Of a stretch of DNA of 36,422 nucleotides, positions 1 to 8,786 are shown piece by piece (position 1 is the stretch's first letter; each line of letters begins with the position of its first letter). A program made the translations under genes and the position numbers. The stretch is from the NCBI GenBank assembly GCA_015680685.1, contig MNCI01017638.1, positions 64,292 to 100,713 on the forward strand. The letters run 5' to 3'. The DNA is from Gnetum montanum (lineage: Eukaryota; Streptophyta; Gnetopsida; Gnetales; Gnetaceae). The notes under the pieces were generated by a model. That model saw only the letters and a list, made by a program, of their open reading frames with translations, did not search any database and was not told the origin of the DNA.

Positions 1-463
1 CAAATAGTGGGGTTTGACCTTCCTTGACTACTATTTGACACCATATGACCATGGCTTGTTAAGAGCTCAAACTAGCATCATAGTCCACCAAGACTATAAA
101 CTATCATCACAACTTGCTAAGACCTTAAACTAGCAAAATTGTAACATTTACTGATCATTTATAGCCTTACTCCGTATACTTCCCCTTGTTTGACCTTTAT
201 GTGACCTTTGTTCACCTCTATTGCACTTTTCCAAATTGACCTTATCTCATTGATGACCTTGGATGGCCTTGATTACATTATATTTGCATATGTTTTATGG
301 CATTTAACATTATTTATTTACTTTTACCCATGTGCCACTTAATATGCTTTTGGTTGATATGCAAGATCAAAGTATGAGTACCTGGGAGCAAATCAATTTG
401 CCTTTGTGTTTACATGGACCTTATGGTGATATTAAATGATGTATCAACCTTGATTGTTTAGAT
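1..463. other. Non-coding stretch, no gene recognised
   Basis: I see no frame with recognisable protein similarity here. The word TGACCTT and close variants recur at irregular spacing, at about 14, 186, 200, 238 and 252. This may be decayed sequence 5' of the pol remnant that starts at 464. I could not assign it to a protease or gag. Confidence 0.4.
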
Positions 464-1712
464 ATGAAGCTTATGAGTCTTGTAGACCACATAGCCTTAA
501 TAGAGAAACCTTTAGAATGGCATGAAAACCTAGTCAAATCCCTTGACTTAGAAGTAGTAGACATAANCCATGAAAACCTAGTCAAATCCCTTGACTTAGA
601 AGTAGTAGACATAACCAAAGACTCTCTAGTTGAGGTTTCTATTACAACACATAGTGGTGAGGAGAAAACCCTTAAACTATGTTCCTCATTAGAGCCTCAA
701 TGTGCACAAGGCATCACCAAAATCTTATCAAACAACATTAAGGAAATTTCTTGGTCATATGAAGACATGCCAAGCCTAGATCCATGATTAGTCCAACACA
801 ACATCATACTGGACCCTAGCATTAGACTAGTTAAGCAAAAAGTGCAAAAGATTAGACTTGATTTGGTCTTGACAGGTTGCGATGAAATCTCAAAGCTCTA
901 CTAAGTAGGTTTCATTAAGGTTGTTGATTATGCAGAATGGATATCCAACATAGTGGTAGTCCCTAGGAAAAATGGGAGTTTTTGTATTTGCATTGATTTT
1001 TGAGACCTAAATAAAGTGACTATCAAGGATGACTTTCCTTTGTCTAGTCTTGATTAACTTATCGATACTACAGCTAGACATGCCTTGCTATCCTTCATGG
1101 ATGGATTCTTAGGATATAACCAAATTAGGATCAACCTAGAGCACCAACTTAGCATAAGCTTTATGATCCTATGGGGTACTTTTTGTTTTACCATGATTCC
1201 CTTTAACCTTAAGAATATTAGAGCGACATAATAGAGAGCCATGACCTATATCTTTAGTTGTTACATGTTAGGTTTGCTTAATGATTACATAGATGACATA
1301 GCTATGAACTCTAAGATAGCCAATGATCATGCTAATGACCTAGATCTTGTGTTGAAATGATGGCTCAAATACAAGCTTAGGCTCAATCCTAAGAAGTATG
1401 TCTTCGGTGTCAAGATTGGTAAGATGCTTGACTTTATAGTCTTTGAAGTAGGAATATGCATAGATCCTGAGAAGGTTAAGGCCATATCCAAATTGGTAGT
1501 ACCTATCAACTTTAAAGAGCTTCAGGAATTATAGGGTAGATTATACTTTATTTGTAGGTTTATCATTAGGCTTAGGGATAAGTTACAATCCATGCAACAC
1601 TTGCTTATGAAAGGAGTTCACTATGAGTGGATGGCTTAATGCCAAGAAGCTTTTGAAAAGCTTAAACAAGAGTTGACACAACTACAGATAGTCTATTCTC
1701 TAGCAAGAGGGT
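464..1712 (+). pseudogene. Reverse transcriptase domain of element 1
   Basis: One frame runs from 464 to about 1712 without an indel but with several stops. The upstream linker ends in SWSYEDMPSLDP, the usual lead-in to RT in this branch. It is followed by NIVVVPRKNGSFCICIDF, KDDFPL, LLSFMDGFLGYNQI and the polymerase box YIDD (codons at about 1286-1297). Both aspartates of YIDD and the aspartate of FMDG are kept. The thumb and connection follow (LNPKKYVFGVKIGKML). Stops fall where the family usually has Gln or Arg, for example TGA after CIDF and TAA after SSLD. A 48-bp in-frame duplication at 521-616 surrounds an N and is probably an assembly artefact. Confidence 0.9.
521..616. repeat. 48-bp exact tandem duplication around an N (probable assembly artefact)
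   Basis: Bases 521-568 are repeated at 569-616, with the single N at 567 as the only difference. The repeat adds 16 codons in frame to the linker before RT. An exact duplicate spanning a one-base gap looks like two overlapping contig ends joined without merging. The same arrangement occurs at 11899-12011. Confidence 0.8.
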
Positions 1713-2030
1713 AAACCATTTTACATTTATCTCACCATCTCTGATACATCCATTGCCTCTCTACTCTATTAGAAATGTGATGATAGAGCAAAAATTCTTG
1801 TATACGACCTTAGCCATGCATTAGTAGCCCATGAGGCTGGATACTTTGAAGTGAAGAAGTATTGTTTAGCACTAGTCTCCTCTTTGAACAAATGGGGACA
1901 CTACCTCTTCAAAAGTTAAGTTAACATAGTTTACAAGGATAACATACTCAGAGCCATAATAATCAACATCTATGAAAGTGGCCATATAGCCTAATAGAAA
2001 TCCATAATCATAGAGTTTGACATCCATTCT
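1713..2030 (+). pseudogene. RNase H domain (RH1) of element 1
   Basis: After the RT connection the translation reads GKPFYIYLTISDTSIASLLY. It continues with VYDLSHALVAHEAGYFEVKK and CLALVSSLNKWGHYLF. This is the normal Ty3 RNase H that degrades the RNA strand of the RNA/DNA hybrid. The acidic positions in ISDTS and YKDN are visible. A frame change separates it from RT near 1712, and stops interrupt it. Confidence 0.75.
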
Positions 2031-2162
2031 GTATCTCAATCTATAAAAAAAGGTTAAGCTATAGCCATACAGCTCACGGTTTCACCTATTAATGAGTAAG
2101 TAGCCATAGACCCTAAGTTTCTTAATGAATACATTAACATAGTTAGCCAAGTGCTCGAGGGT

Positions 2163-2560
2163 TATGAGGTAGTTATGAACTTTGATGAAGCTTCAACCAC
2201 CCATGGGGCAAGTGCTACTACCATCGTAACATTTCCATTTAGTGAGATCTGATCCTTTGCCTATCGCTTTGGATTCCCATGTACCAATAGCATAGTGGAA
2301 TATGAGGGCTTGATCAAAGGGATAATCGTAGCATGTGACCTAGGAATTAGATGCCTGGCCATCAAAGGCGATTCATGACTCGTTGTTAACCAAGTAACCA
2401 AAGCCTATGCATGTAAAGTTAAGCACTTACAACCTTAGTATGACCTAGGAAAGTAGTTATTACAACAATTCATAGATGTTTATGTCAAAAGAATACCCAA
2501 AAATGAAAACACCATAGGTGATGCAATTGCAACATTAGCCCTTAATGTGATGCTAGATGT
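2163..2560 (+). pseudogene. Second, archaeal-type RNase H (aRNH) of element 1
   Basis: The frame from about 2166 reads VVMNFDEASTTHGASA, then FPCTNSIVEYEGLIKG, LAIKGDS, AYACKVKHLQP and IGDAIATLAL. This is the extra RNase H that plant Tat/Ogre elements carry between RH and integrase. Four acidic residues that fit the catalytic set are still present: Asp in NFDEAS, Glu in VEYEGL, Asp in KGDS and Asp in IGDA. Stops lie after GDS and at other points. Element 4 (35790-36125) carries a clear homologue, with CTNSVVEYE and YACKVKHLQPY in both. Confidence 0.82.
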
Positions 2561-2690
2561 GTTTAGCAAGTTACCCACCTTAACCATGGATTGTGCTACT
2601 TCCATTACATAGAACACTGAGGGTACCTTTGTGGCTATTGTTCATACTGCTTCTCCCAAGGTGTGATATGATGATATCAAATTTTATCTC

Positions 2691-3304
2691 ATGCATGGTG
2701 AATCCTCACAAGACATGACTACTTCTCAGAAGGATGCCATACACAAGCGATTGAAGCACTATGTCATTGTAGGTGATAACACATTATGTCGACAATCCTA
2801 TGATGGTGTACTCCTAAAGTGCCTAGGTAAAATTGAAGCTAGAATAGTCCTAGAGGAGGTTCATGAGGGTGTTTTTGAAGGACATATAGGACCTAGAGCC
2901 ATGGCTACTAAGATTAGATGGTTAGGCTACCATTGGCCCCATATGGAAAATGACTACTTGCAAAAGGTTAAGAGATGTGACAAATGCCAATGATATAGCA
3001 ACTAGATACATGTGTCACAAACTAAGTTACATACAACATAGATAACATGGACATTTCAATGATGTGGGTTGAAGATCATTGGACCTACAATGCCTAAGTG
3101 TACTGCAGGGTATAGCTTCATCATAACTATAACCAAATACTTTACCAAGTGAGTTGAGACCATTCCCCTAATGAAGACCACATCTGAACAAGTTTGCAAA
3201 TTTATCCTAGAAAAATTTGTAGCTCATTTGGCCTACCCATGATGATAGTTATGGATAATGGACCTCAATTTAGTAGCTAAGAAACTAAGGATTTCTATCA
3301 CAAT
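2691..3304 (+). pseudogene. Integrase of element 1, truncated in the catalytic core
   Basis: The N-terminal zinc-binding domain is intact as an open frame from 2691 to 2993. It carries VHEGVFEGHIG and ends in VKRCDKCQ, giving an H..H..C-x2-C pattern. The core follows with WTFQ, GLKIIGPTMPKC, FIITITKYFTK and, after a frameshift, MIVMDNGPQFSS. The first catalytic Asp of the D,D35E triad appears replaced by Lys (GLKIIG). The second (DNGPQF) is kept, and the third residue is missing because the sequence changes at about 3304. No C-terminal domain or polypurine tract follows. Confidence 0.85.
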
Positions 3305-3342
3305 TGAAACACCACAAAAGTTTAGGTCTCAGCATCACGACT

Positions 3343-3475
3343 GCAAATATGGCTAAGTGTCAAAATGGCGGCACTTTGCCCATATTTTTCCAAAGTGACA
3401 GGTCTAGTTAGCTCCAACTACCAGATTTGCAAAATTTCTCTAAGTTTCAAAATGATGGCACTTTCTGCATAGATA
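3343..3475 (+). repeat. 87-bp direct duplication at the start of the LTR
   Basis: AGTGTCAAAATGGCGGCACTTTG at 3356 recurs in diverged form at 3443 as AGTTTCAAAATGATGGCAC, a spacing of 87 bases. The flanking words (GCAAATATGGC and GCAAAATTTCTC) also align. It is part of the U3 repeat landscape. Confidence 0.6.
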
Positions 3476-3479
3476 TTAT

Positions 3480-3890
3480 GCTACGTAGCGTAGTGCACTA
3501 TAGCACCCTATTATGTTGCATAGCATAGTGCACTGTTACGTTGCATAGCGTAGAACCTTGTTAAGCTACATAGTGTAGTGCAACATAGCATTCTGTTACA
3601 GTGTGTAGCATAGCACAGTGTAGCACCCTGTTATGTAGCACAACATAGCACCTTGTCACACTGCAGCGTAGCACCATGTCTACTGCAGCGTAGCATCCTA
3701 TTTATTGCAACGTAGCACCATGTCTACTATAGCATAGCACCTTGTCTACTGTGGCACTACACCCATGTCTAGTACAATGTAGCACCATATCTATTGCAGC
3801 AAAGCATCTTGTCTATTGCGGCATTGCAACCATATCTACTACAATGTAGTAACCACATCTACTATAGCGTAGCACCCTATCATGCATAGC
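3480..3890 (+). repeat. Degenerate GTAGCGTAGCACC array in U3
   Basis: The words TAGCGTAG, TAGCATAGCACC, TAGTGTAGTGC and CAGCGTAGCACC recur about every 15 to 30 bases, mixed with TGTCTACTGCAG. Most differences between copies are C/T or G/A, as expected if an ancestral TAGCGTAG core lost its CpG by deamination. The same core appears in the element 2 leader (4957-5037) and in the leader of the minus-strand relative, element 6. Confidence 0.75.
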
Positions 3891-3894
3891 AGCC

Positions 3895-4112
3895 AGTGTC
3901 CTGTGTCCCACACATAACATGGGACAAGCACATGGGACAAGCCCAAAAACCAGTGTCCTATGTTTCACGTGTAACATGGGACGAGCACAGTGGATAGTAG
4001 CAACTAGTGTCCTCTGTCCCACGCATAACATGGAATGAGCACAGTAGATAGTAGCAACTAGCATCTTGTGTCCAGCATGTAACATGGGATGAGTGTAGCA
4101 GACAACATGGTC
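3895..4112 (+). repeat. Four-copy tandem repeat, period 54-57 bp
   Basis: Copies begin at about 3895, 3952, 4006 and 4060. Each starts AGTGTCCTGTGTCCCAC or a variant, continues with a GTAACATGGGA-type segment, and most end in GAGCACAGTGGATAGTAGC-like sequence. It lies directly upstream of the TATA box, so it may act as a repeated enhancer-type U3 module. It is not CRISPR-like, because there are no unique spacers between conserved repeats. Confidence 0.75.
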
Positions 4113-4168
4113 CCACCCACCGCACTAGCACGTGGTACCTAATCCGCATTTTTGGCTAACCCTAGCCC

Positions 4169-4176
4169 TATAAATA
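4169..4176 (+). promoter_or_regulatory. TATA box of the element 2 LTR
   Basis: TATAAATA in the context CCCTATAAATACCC is a textbook plant core promoter. It lies about 750 bases before the PBS and just after the U3 repeats. Transcription would run on the plus strand into R/U5 and gag. Confidence 0.65.
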
Positions 4177-4922
4177 CCCTTGTGCCCTCTTTAAAAAATA
4201 AGAGGAGGGGGGAGAAGAAGGGGTTGGCTTCTATTTTTCACTAGGGAGGTAGTTGGCACCTTCATTTTTGGCATTTGGCACTTTGGCATTCTAGCACTCA
4301 ACTCCATGGGTGAATGAGACCCAGAGCACACCACACCAGAAAAGAGGCACATCTACACTACATAGTACACTGCAACCCCATTGCAACCCAGTAGAACATC
4401 ACATGGTACACTATGGCTACCAACTTGGTAGGCACAGTTCAACACAGTGAGTACAAGACTTTATAGCTTGACACCACTAAGGCTACGACTGTGCTCCCAC
4501 TATGCCTATTATACACTGTGTATACTTTTTTGAATTAGCTTCGCTCCCTCTTTTGGGGCGGTGCACTACTGTTCTCAAATTCTGTTACATTTCTCAAGAA
4601 TTTTTCTTTGGAATTTAGTGAAATGTTTGTATTTTTCTACTTTTCCATATATATTTGCATGTTTACATTACTGTTCTTAGGCCGAGACATCCTACCATGC
4701 TCTAGCTTTCCTAGACCTGATGCCTACATGTAATGTAGTATAATCCCTTTTTACACATAGTCTTTTTAACACCACATAAGTCCCTATCTGATCGACAAGA
4801 TCGTTTAGGGCACCCCATTTCCATTTTCTCTAGCATGGCCCTTGCACGAATCTGGGGTTAGGCTATACGCTTGATAACCTCTCGGTGTTCTAGCCACCAA
4901 CGTTTTTAAACATAACAGTTTT

Positions 4923-4940
4923 TGGTGCTAGAAGGAGGGC
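4923..4940 (+). other. Primer-binding site of element 2
   Basis: TGGTGCTAGAAGGAGGGC begins with TGG, the complement of the universal tRNA CCA tail. It lies a few bases after a plausible LTR end (AACATAACA). The minus-strand relative has an aligned site, TAGTGCTAGAAAAAGGGCC at 29051-29033. Two homologous sites in the same position support the call. I do not name the tRNA. Confidence 0.7.
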
Positions 4941-5100
4941 TTGAACAATGTCCCACATAGTGTAGCAGCTACATCACCTGCAACATAGCAGGTACACCCT
5001 ATTTAGCGTAGCAGCTACATCACACGCAGCGTAGCAAGCATGACACACTTCAACGTAAGTTAGCCATTTTCTGCAAACAACAGCTCTCACAACCTAATCT
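4941..5100 (+). repeat. Short leader with GTAGC repeats
   Basis: Between PBS and gag, 4957-5037 holds CATAGTGTAGCAGCTACATC, CATAGCAGGTACACC, TAGCGTAGCAGCTACATC and CAGCGTAGCAAGC. These match the U3 array in the same element. In the related element 6 this interval is about 1.2 kb and full of the same core, so leader length varies strongly within the family. Confidence 0.65.
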
Positions 5101-7220
5101 ATGAATATGAATCCAGATCAACCTTCCACATTGGTGTCTAACACATTTGACACTATAATATAGCCAAAGTGTGCTGCACTAAGCCACGAACAATACAATT
5201 TTGTTTGTGCCAAAATCCAAGTAGGACTGCTAGTGGATTACCTTGATTTGGAGGCAAAACAAGACTATGAATGAGTCCACTGGAATGGATGGGAGTACAA
5301 CCCCTCCTTGTTTGACATAATCCCACTCACAGAGTCCTACCACCAATTGTTGTCCCATCTCATCCGTGCACACAAGAATGATGCAAGGACAATCTACGAG
5401 GAAGCCTCACAGAAGGAGGAAGAAGAGTTCGAGGCCTACTCTAAACATGAGAGCCACCCCTACACCATCTTCCAACAGCCGCTTCCTAGTATAGCCCCTT
5501 GGTTTGGTCCACCCACTCTCTTTGAGAGGGTGACCATGCCAATTCAGCCTTCCTCGCAAGCAACTAATGCATTTTCCCAACACTATGCTCATGCAGGGAC
5601 CACCTCCCAACCCCAAACAACTTAGGCATCCTACATCCCACCTATCTCATTGACATCTGTAGTATCTGTCCAACCCACTTACATGTGGCCTACTTCAATC
5701 ACCGCACCCATCGCTCAACCAACACATCAACCACTATCCGCTATGATGTTAAACTAGCAAATTTTGCAACCAACGATTCAACCCTATGCTATCCAACCAA
5801 CACAAGCCCAACCAATGCAACCAGCTAGCACATCTCCAAGCTTGGATCAAGCATTCTAGTTGATCCAAAGCTTGATGGAGGAGATCAACCAACTGAAGGC
5901 TACCTCCTTTGACAACATTAAGGTGATGGACTTCTACAGAGATGACCCCATAAGTCCTATGGTACCACCTCTAACTCTTACAATTAGGATTCAACTACCT
6001 CAATTCACCAAGTACAATGGTGAAGGGGATCCCAATGCACACTTGGTCACATTTCGATCTAAATGCCTACTCCTTCAAGCCTGGCCACATGCCATCATGT
6101 GTGTCTTCCCCATGTCACTCACGGATAAGGCCTTAGACTAGTATCATGTGTTACCCAAAGCCTCAATCTTCTCGTTGGAGGATCTCATAAGCAAGTTTGT
6201 GATGCACTTCAGGTACAACCTAAAGCTTGAAGTAATCCTCGACTAGCTGATGCAAGTTAAGTAGGGGCCTTTAGAGCCTGTGCCAAATTCCTCTAATGTT
6301 GGAATGCTACATTGAGTGAAATGCATGAACCCCTAGCAGAGACACATCTACTAGCCATCTTTAAAGGTGCAGTGAATGGCTTCATCAAGTCCAAACTGTA
6401 TTATCTAGCCCCTAAAGTCTCTTAGCCAAGCCTTTGCCCAAACAAAAGACGTAAAGGAAGCAGTGCATGCTAGCAATGACCCAGCCTGCATGGCCTATAG
6501 AAACCAATATGCTCACAAGAAAAACACAACAGTGGCAACAGTGGCCACAAGAAAAAAAGTAACCAACTAGGGCCCAACAACTAAGCAGCCCAAGGCCCTA
6601 GCTAACAAAACTGCCAACTTTAACACCAACTCATCTACATTAGCAAGGGCCACCCCAAGGCCCAAATTTCAGCACAAAGACTGCTCAAAGTATACACCAC
6701 TACCAATGCAACCATCTGAACTACTGGAGCAACTCCTAAAAGCTAGGCAAATCCAATACAAACATGTATCAGAGATTGCTCACCACAAACATGATAGGTA
6801 CTGTGAACTACTAAGGAACCCTGCTTCAGTAGTACCAAATGAGCCCCTAGTTCCATGACACTTCAAGCTGGACCAATACTATCATTACCAACAATTTCTT
6901 GGTCATAGTATGAACAACTGTTGTGCTTTGCAGGATGACCTACAAAGAATGATAGAATGGGACCAACTAGTACTTGACCTGGTGAGTCAATCCAACACAG
7001 ACAATGCCTCCTATGTCATAAACTCCATTAGTATAGGTGGCAAGCCCAAACCCATGCAACAACCTTTTGTGATCCGTGTGCCTCCTAACAAGGTAAGGGT
7101 CCCCTCAACCTCCATAAGCAAGAGGCCTCCCTTTGTTGTCAAAGCACCACCTCAGGCACCCACAACACCCTTTGTGGTCAAAGTTCCACAACAACCATAT
7201 GCTAAGACATTAAACTAGTA
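5101..7220 (+). pseudogene. gag of element 2 (Tat-like)
   Basis: The frame begins with an ATG at 5101 (MNMNPDQPSTLVSN) and stays in one frame to 7220, apart from a shifted patch at about 6280-6425. An N-terminal segment contains YNFVCAKIQVGLLVDY. A Pro/Gln-rich linker with YAIQPTQAQPMQPAS follows, then LIQSLMEEINQLKA. The capsid-like core has PQFTKYNGEGDPNAHL, TFRSKC, FPMSLTDKALD and ISKFVMHFRYNL. Near 6880 the segment YYHYQQFLGHSMNNC looks like the zinc motif of this branch with its first Cys lost. A Pro/Val-rich tail repeats PFVVKVP-type units. Stops are mostly TAG. Element 6 encodes a close homologue. Confidence 0.85.
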
Positions 7221-7358
7221 TGATGCAACAACAACAACCACTAAGCAACCTTTCATTATCAAGATGCCATAATGAGTTAGTGCACAACAACTCCTAAACC
7301 ACCATTTGTAATCAAGGTTCCACAACGTGATGGCACCTCACCTACTTGAAGCCCAATA
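7221..7358 (+). other. Gag-protease linker, repeat-coded
   Basis: This stretch continues the Pro/Lys/Val-rich coding seen at the end of gag (FIIKMP, FVIKVPQ), but in shifted frames with stops. It changes from frame 1 (gag) to frame 0 (protease) and contains no separate gene. Confidence 0.45.
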
Positions 7359-8267
7359 ATGGGCAATGTCTCAATCTCCCCTTCCTTGAGGGTCGATCCC
7401 ACTAACAACCTAGGTAGAAGGACAAATGAGCACCTCGCAACCCCCATGGCCAAAGTAAAAGCCACAACCAACAAGAAACATGTAAACACTCTGGCCCCTA
7501 CCCCCAAGCAAGCTAAGCAAACCAAGCCTAAGTCCCCTACCCAAGAGATCTATCTCTCAAGCCACATGGAGGAAATCAAGGCCAACATAATAATCAATGA
7601 TAAGGACTTCGTAGCTCCACTAACCTAGGTGAAACAAATACTCAAGCAAAAGAACACAATGTTGAGCTTGTACAACCTAGTCATGACCTCATATACTCAC
7701 TGCCAACCATTAGCCCAGATCTTGGCCTCCATTCCTATTATAGAGGACATCCCTGCAAATGAGGCATCAATCCATTCAACAATGTTGCCCCCTAAACCAC
7801 AAGAATTGGGTTCAACATGTCTATCCTTTCACGATGATGCAATCAAAGTTAACCTCGAACGAGGGGAGGTCACTATAGCTCCACTATCCATTAGCATTCA
7901 TGTTGGGTAGTGTACCATTCGTAGAGTACATGTCGATGATGGTGTAGCAACAAACGTAGTCATGTATTCCGTCATTGAAAAACTAGGTTTGGTAGATGAA
8001 ACCAAGCCAACCAAAATCACATGTCTAAAATCCTTCAATGGATCATGTGTCATAGTTAGGGGTACAATCAACTTAGCCTTCGTGGCAGGAGAGAAATTCC
8101 CCACTAGTGCAGATTTCATTATCATAGAGGAGATGCTAGGTTTCAACCTGATTCTAGGTAGGCCTTGGATAGCCCAACTAAGGACTGTCTCCTCTTCCAT
8201 CCACCAAGAAATCCACCTTCCATATGAATTCAAGTTATCATCCATGGTGATAATGCTTCCTCTTTGA
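7359..8267 (+). pseudogene. Retropepsin-type aspartic protease of element 2
   Basis: One frame with three stops covers a basic linker (KATTNKKHVNTLAPTPKQAK) and the protease. The protease core reads RRVHVDDGVATNVVMYSVIE, where VDDG stands at the usual D-S/T/G-G active-site position. It continues with GTINLAFVAGEKF and LGFNLILGRPWIAQL, the conserved C-terminal part of these enzymes. In the intact family the protease cuts the Gag-Pol polyprotein. It ends in SSSIHQEIHLPYEF, the normal lead-out towards RT, but no RT follows. Confidence 0.78.
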
Positions 8268-8483
8268 CTATCCATGACATGGACATGGCACAAGTTTTGG
8301 AAGGAGAGTTCTTTGGTGGTACACCTATGGAAACCAACACAGTGCCTAAGGCTAACACACCTGAACAAGTGGTTGAAGCCAATAGCCTCCTAGAGGATTC
8401 TAAGCCTTGCACGCTCCCTGATCCATTCCTAGTTAGGAAGCAACTACATGATCAAGACTTTTCCTTGGCCAAAAACACACTAT
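8264..8483 (+). pseudogene. Protease-RNase H junction: RT deleted
   Basis: A frame-2 segment from 8264 (MAQVLEGEFFGG, LPDPFLVRKQLHD) resembles the acidic linker that normally separates protease from RT. At about 8450-8484 it meets RNase H directly in frame 0. The roughly 1 kb of fingers, palm, YxDD box and connection is absent. I read this as an internal deletion or a recombination join between two elements. Confidence 0.65.
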
Positions 8484-8774
8484 GTGAGTCAAAGCATTGT
8501 GAGAGCACAATTAAATTACACCATCATGAAGAAAGAACTAATGGAAATGGTGTACATGCTAGAAAAGTTTAGGCACTATGTGCTTGGTTACAAAGTATTT
8601 ATGCATATGGATCATAGTGCAATCTGCTTCCTCATGAACAAGCTAACGGTGAGCCCTCATGTCATACGATGGCTTGTGATCTTGCAAGAGTTTGATCTCA
8701 CTATGGTAGATCATAAAGGAACTAAGAATGTGGTCACTAACCACCTGTCTCACTTAAGATGGGATAATAAATAA
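8484..8774 (+). pseudogene. RNase H domain of element 2
   Basis: The translation reads RAQLNYTIMKKELMEMVYML, then FRHYVLGYKVFMHMDHSAIC, HVIRWLVILQEFDL and GTKNVVTNHLSHL. This is a typical Ty3 RNase H C-terminal two-thirds. Glu in KKEL and Asp in MDHSA are kept, but the last acidic position (usually ADxLSR) has become TNHLSH. It is in the same frame as the integrase downstream. Confidence 0.85.
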
Positions 8775-8786
8775 GAGGAGAGCCCA

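Larger units (their letters stand above)
464..3304 (+). mobile_element. Element 1: Ty3/gypsy pol remnant, Tat/Ogre-like (RT, RH, aRNH, truncated IN)
   Basis: The pol domains run in the order RT, RNase H, a second RNase H and integrase, all on the plus strand. The second RNase H between RH and IN is known from the plant Tat/Ogre/Retand branch of Ty3/gypsy elements, so I place the copy there. No gag, 5' LTR or PBS is visible on its left. On the right the integrase stops inside the catalytic core at about 3304, where a repeat-rich LTR begins. The copy is dead: it has many in-frame stops and at least two frame changes. That LTR may have inserted into element 1, or the two may have been joined by recombination between related elements. 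Confidence 0.88.
3305..4918 (+). repeat. LTR of element 2 (approximate)
   Basis: The LTR is inferred from three features. It starts where the element 1 integrase is cut (first TG at 3305). It contains a core promoter with the TATA box CCCTATAAATACCC (4165-4178). It ends just before a PBS at 4923, in AACATAACA. The upstream half (U3) is unusually repeat-rich, with an 87-bp duplication, a GTAGC-rich array and four copies of a 54-57 bp unit. No matching 3' copy is visible after 10111, so both borders are uncertain. The region may instead be the 3' LTR of element 1 shared by recombination. Confidence 0.6.

Noticed and set aside
1-463. Regulatory array of TGACCTT motifs
   Set aside because: The motif is short and irregularly spaced in AT-rich DNA, and I cannot exclude chance without a shuffling test.
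3895-4112. CRISPR-like array (four regularly spaced repeats)
   Set aside because: The whole 54-57 bp unit repeats, with no unique spacers, and it sits in the U3 of a plant LTR. It is an ordinary tandem repeat.
3813-4149. Two overlapping minus-strand open frames (3813-4085 and 3958-4149) with repeated Cys/His/Met peptides
   Set aside because: They are translations of the GTAGC and 54-57 bp tandem repeats in the LTR, so the apparent protein repeats are artefacts of the DNA repeats.
7277-8412. Minus-strand open frames of 60-156 codons opposite the protease (7277-7525, 7898-8368, 8230-8412)
   Set aside because: The plus strand carries the recognisable protease and linker. The minus frames have no known motif and are shadows.
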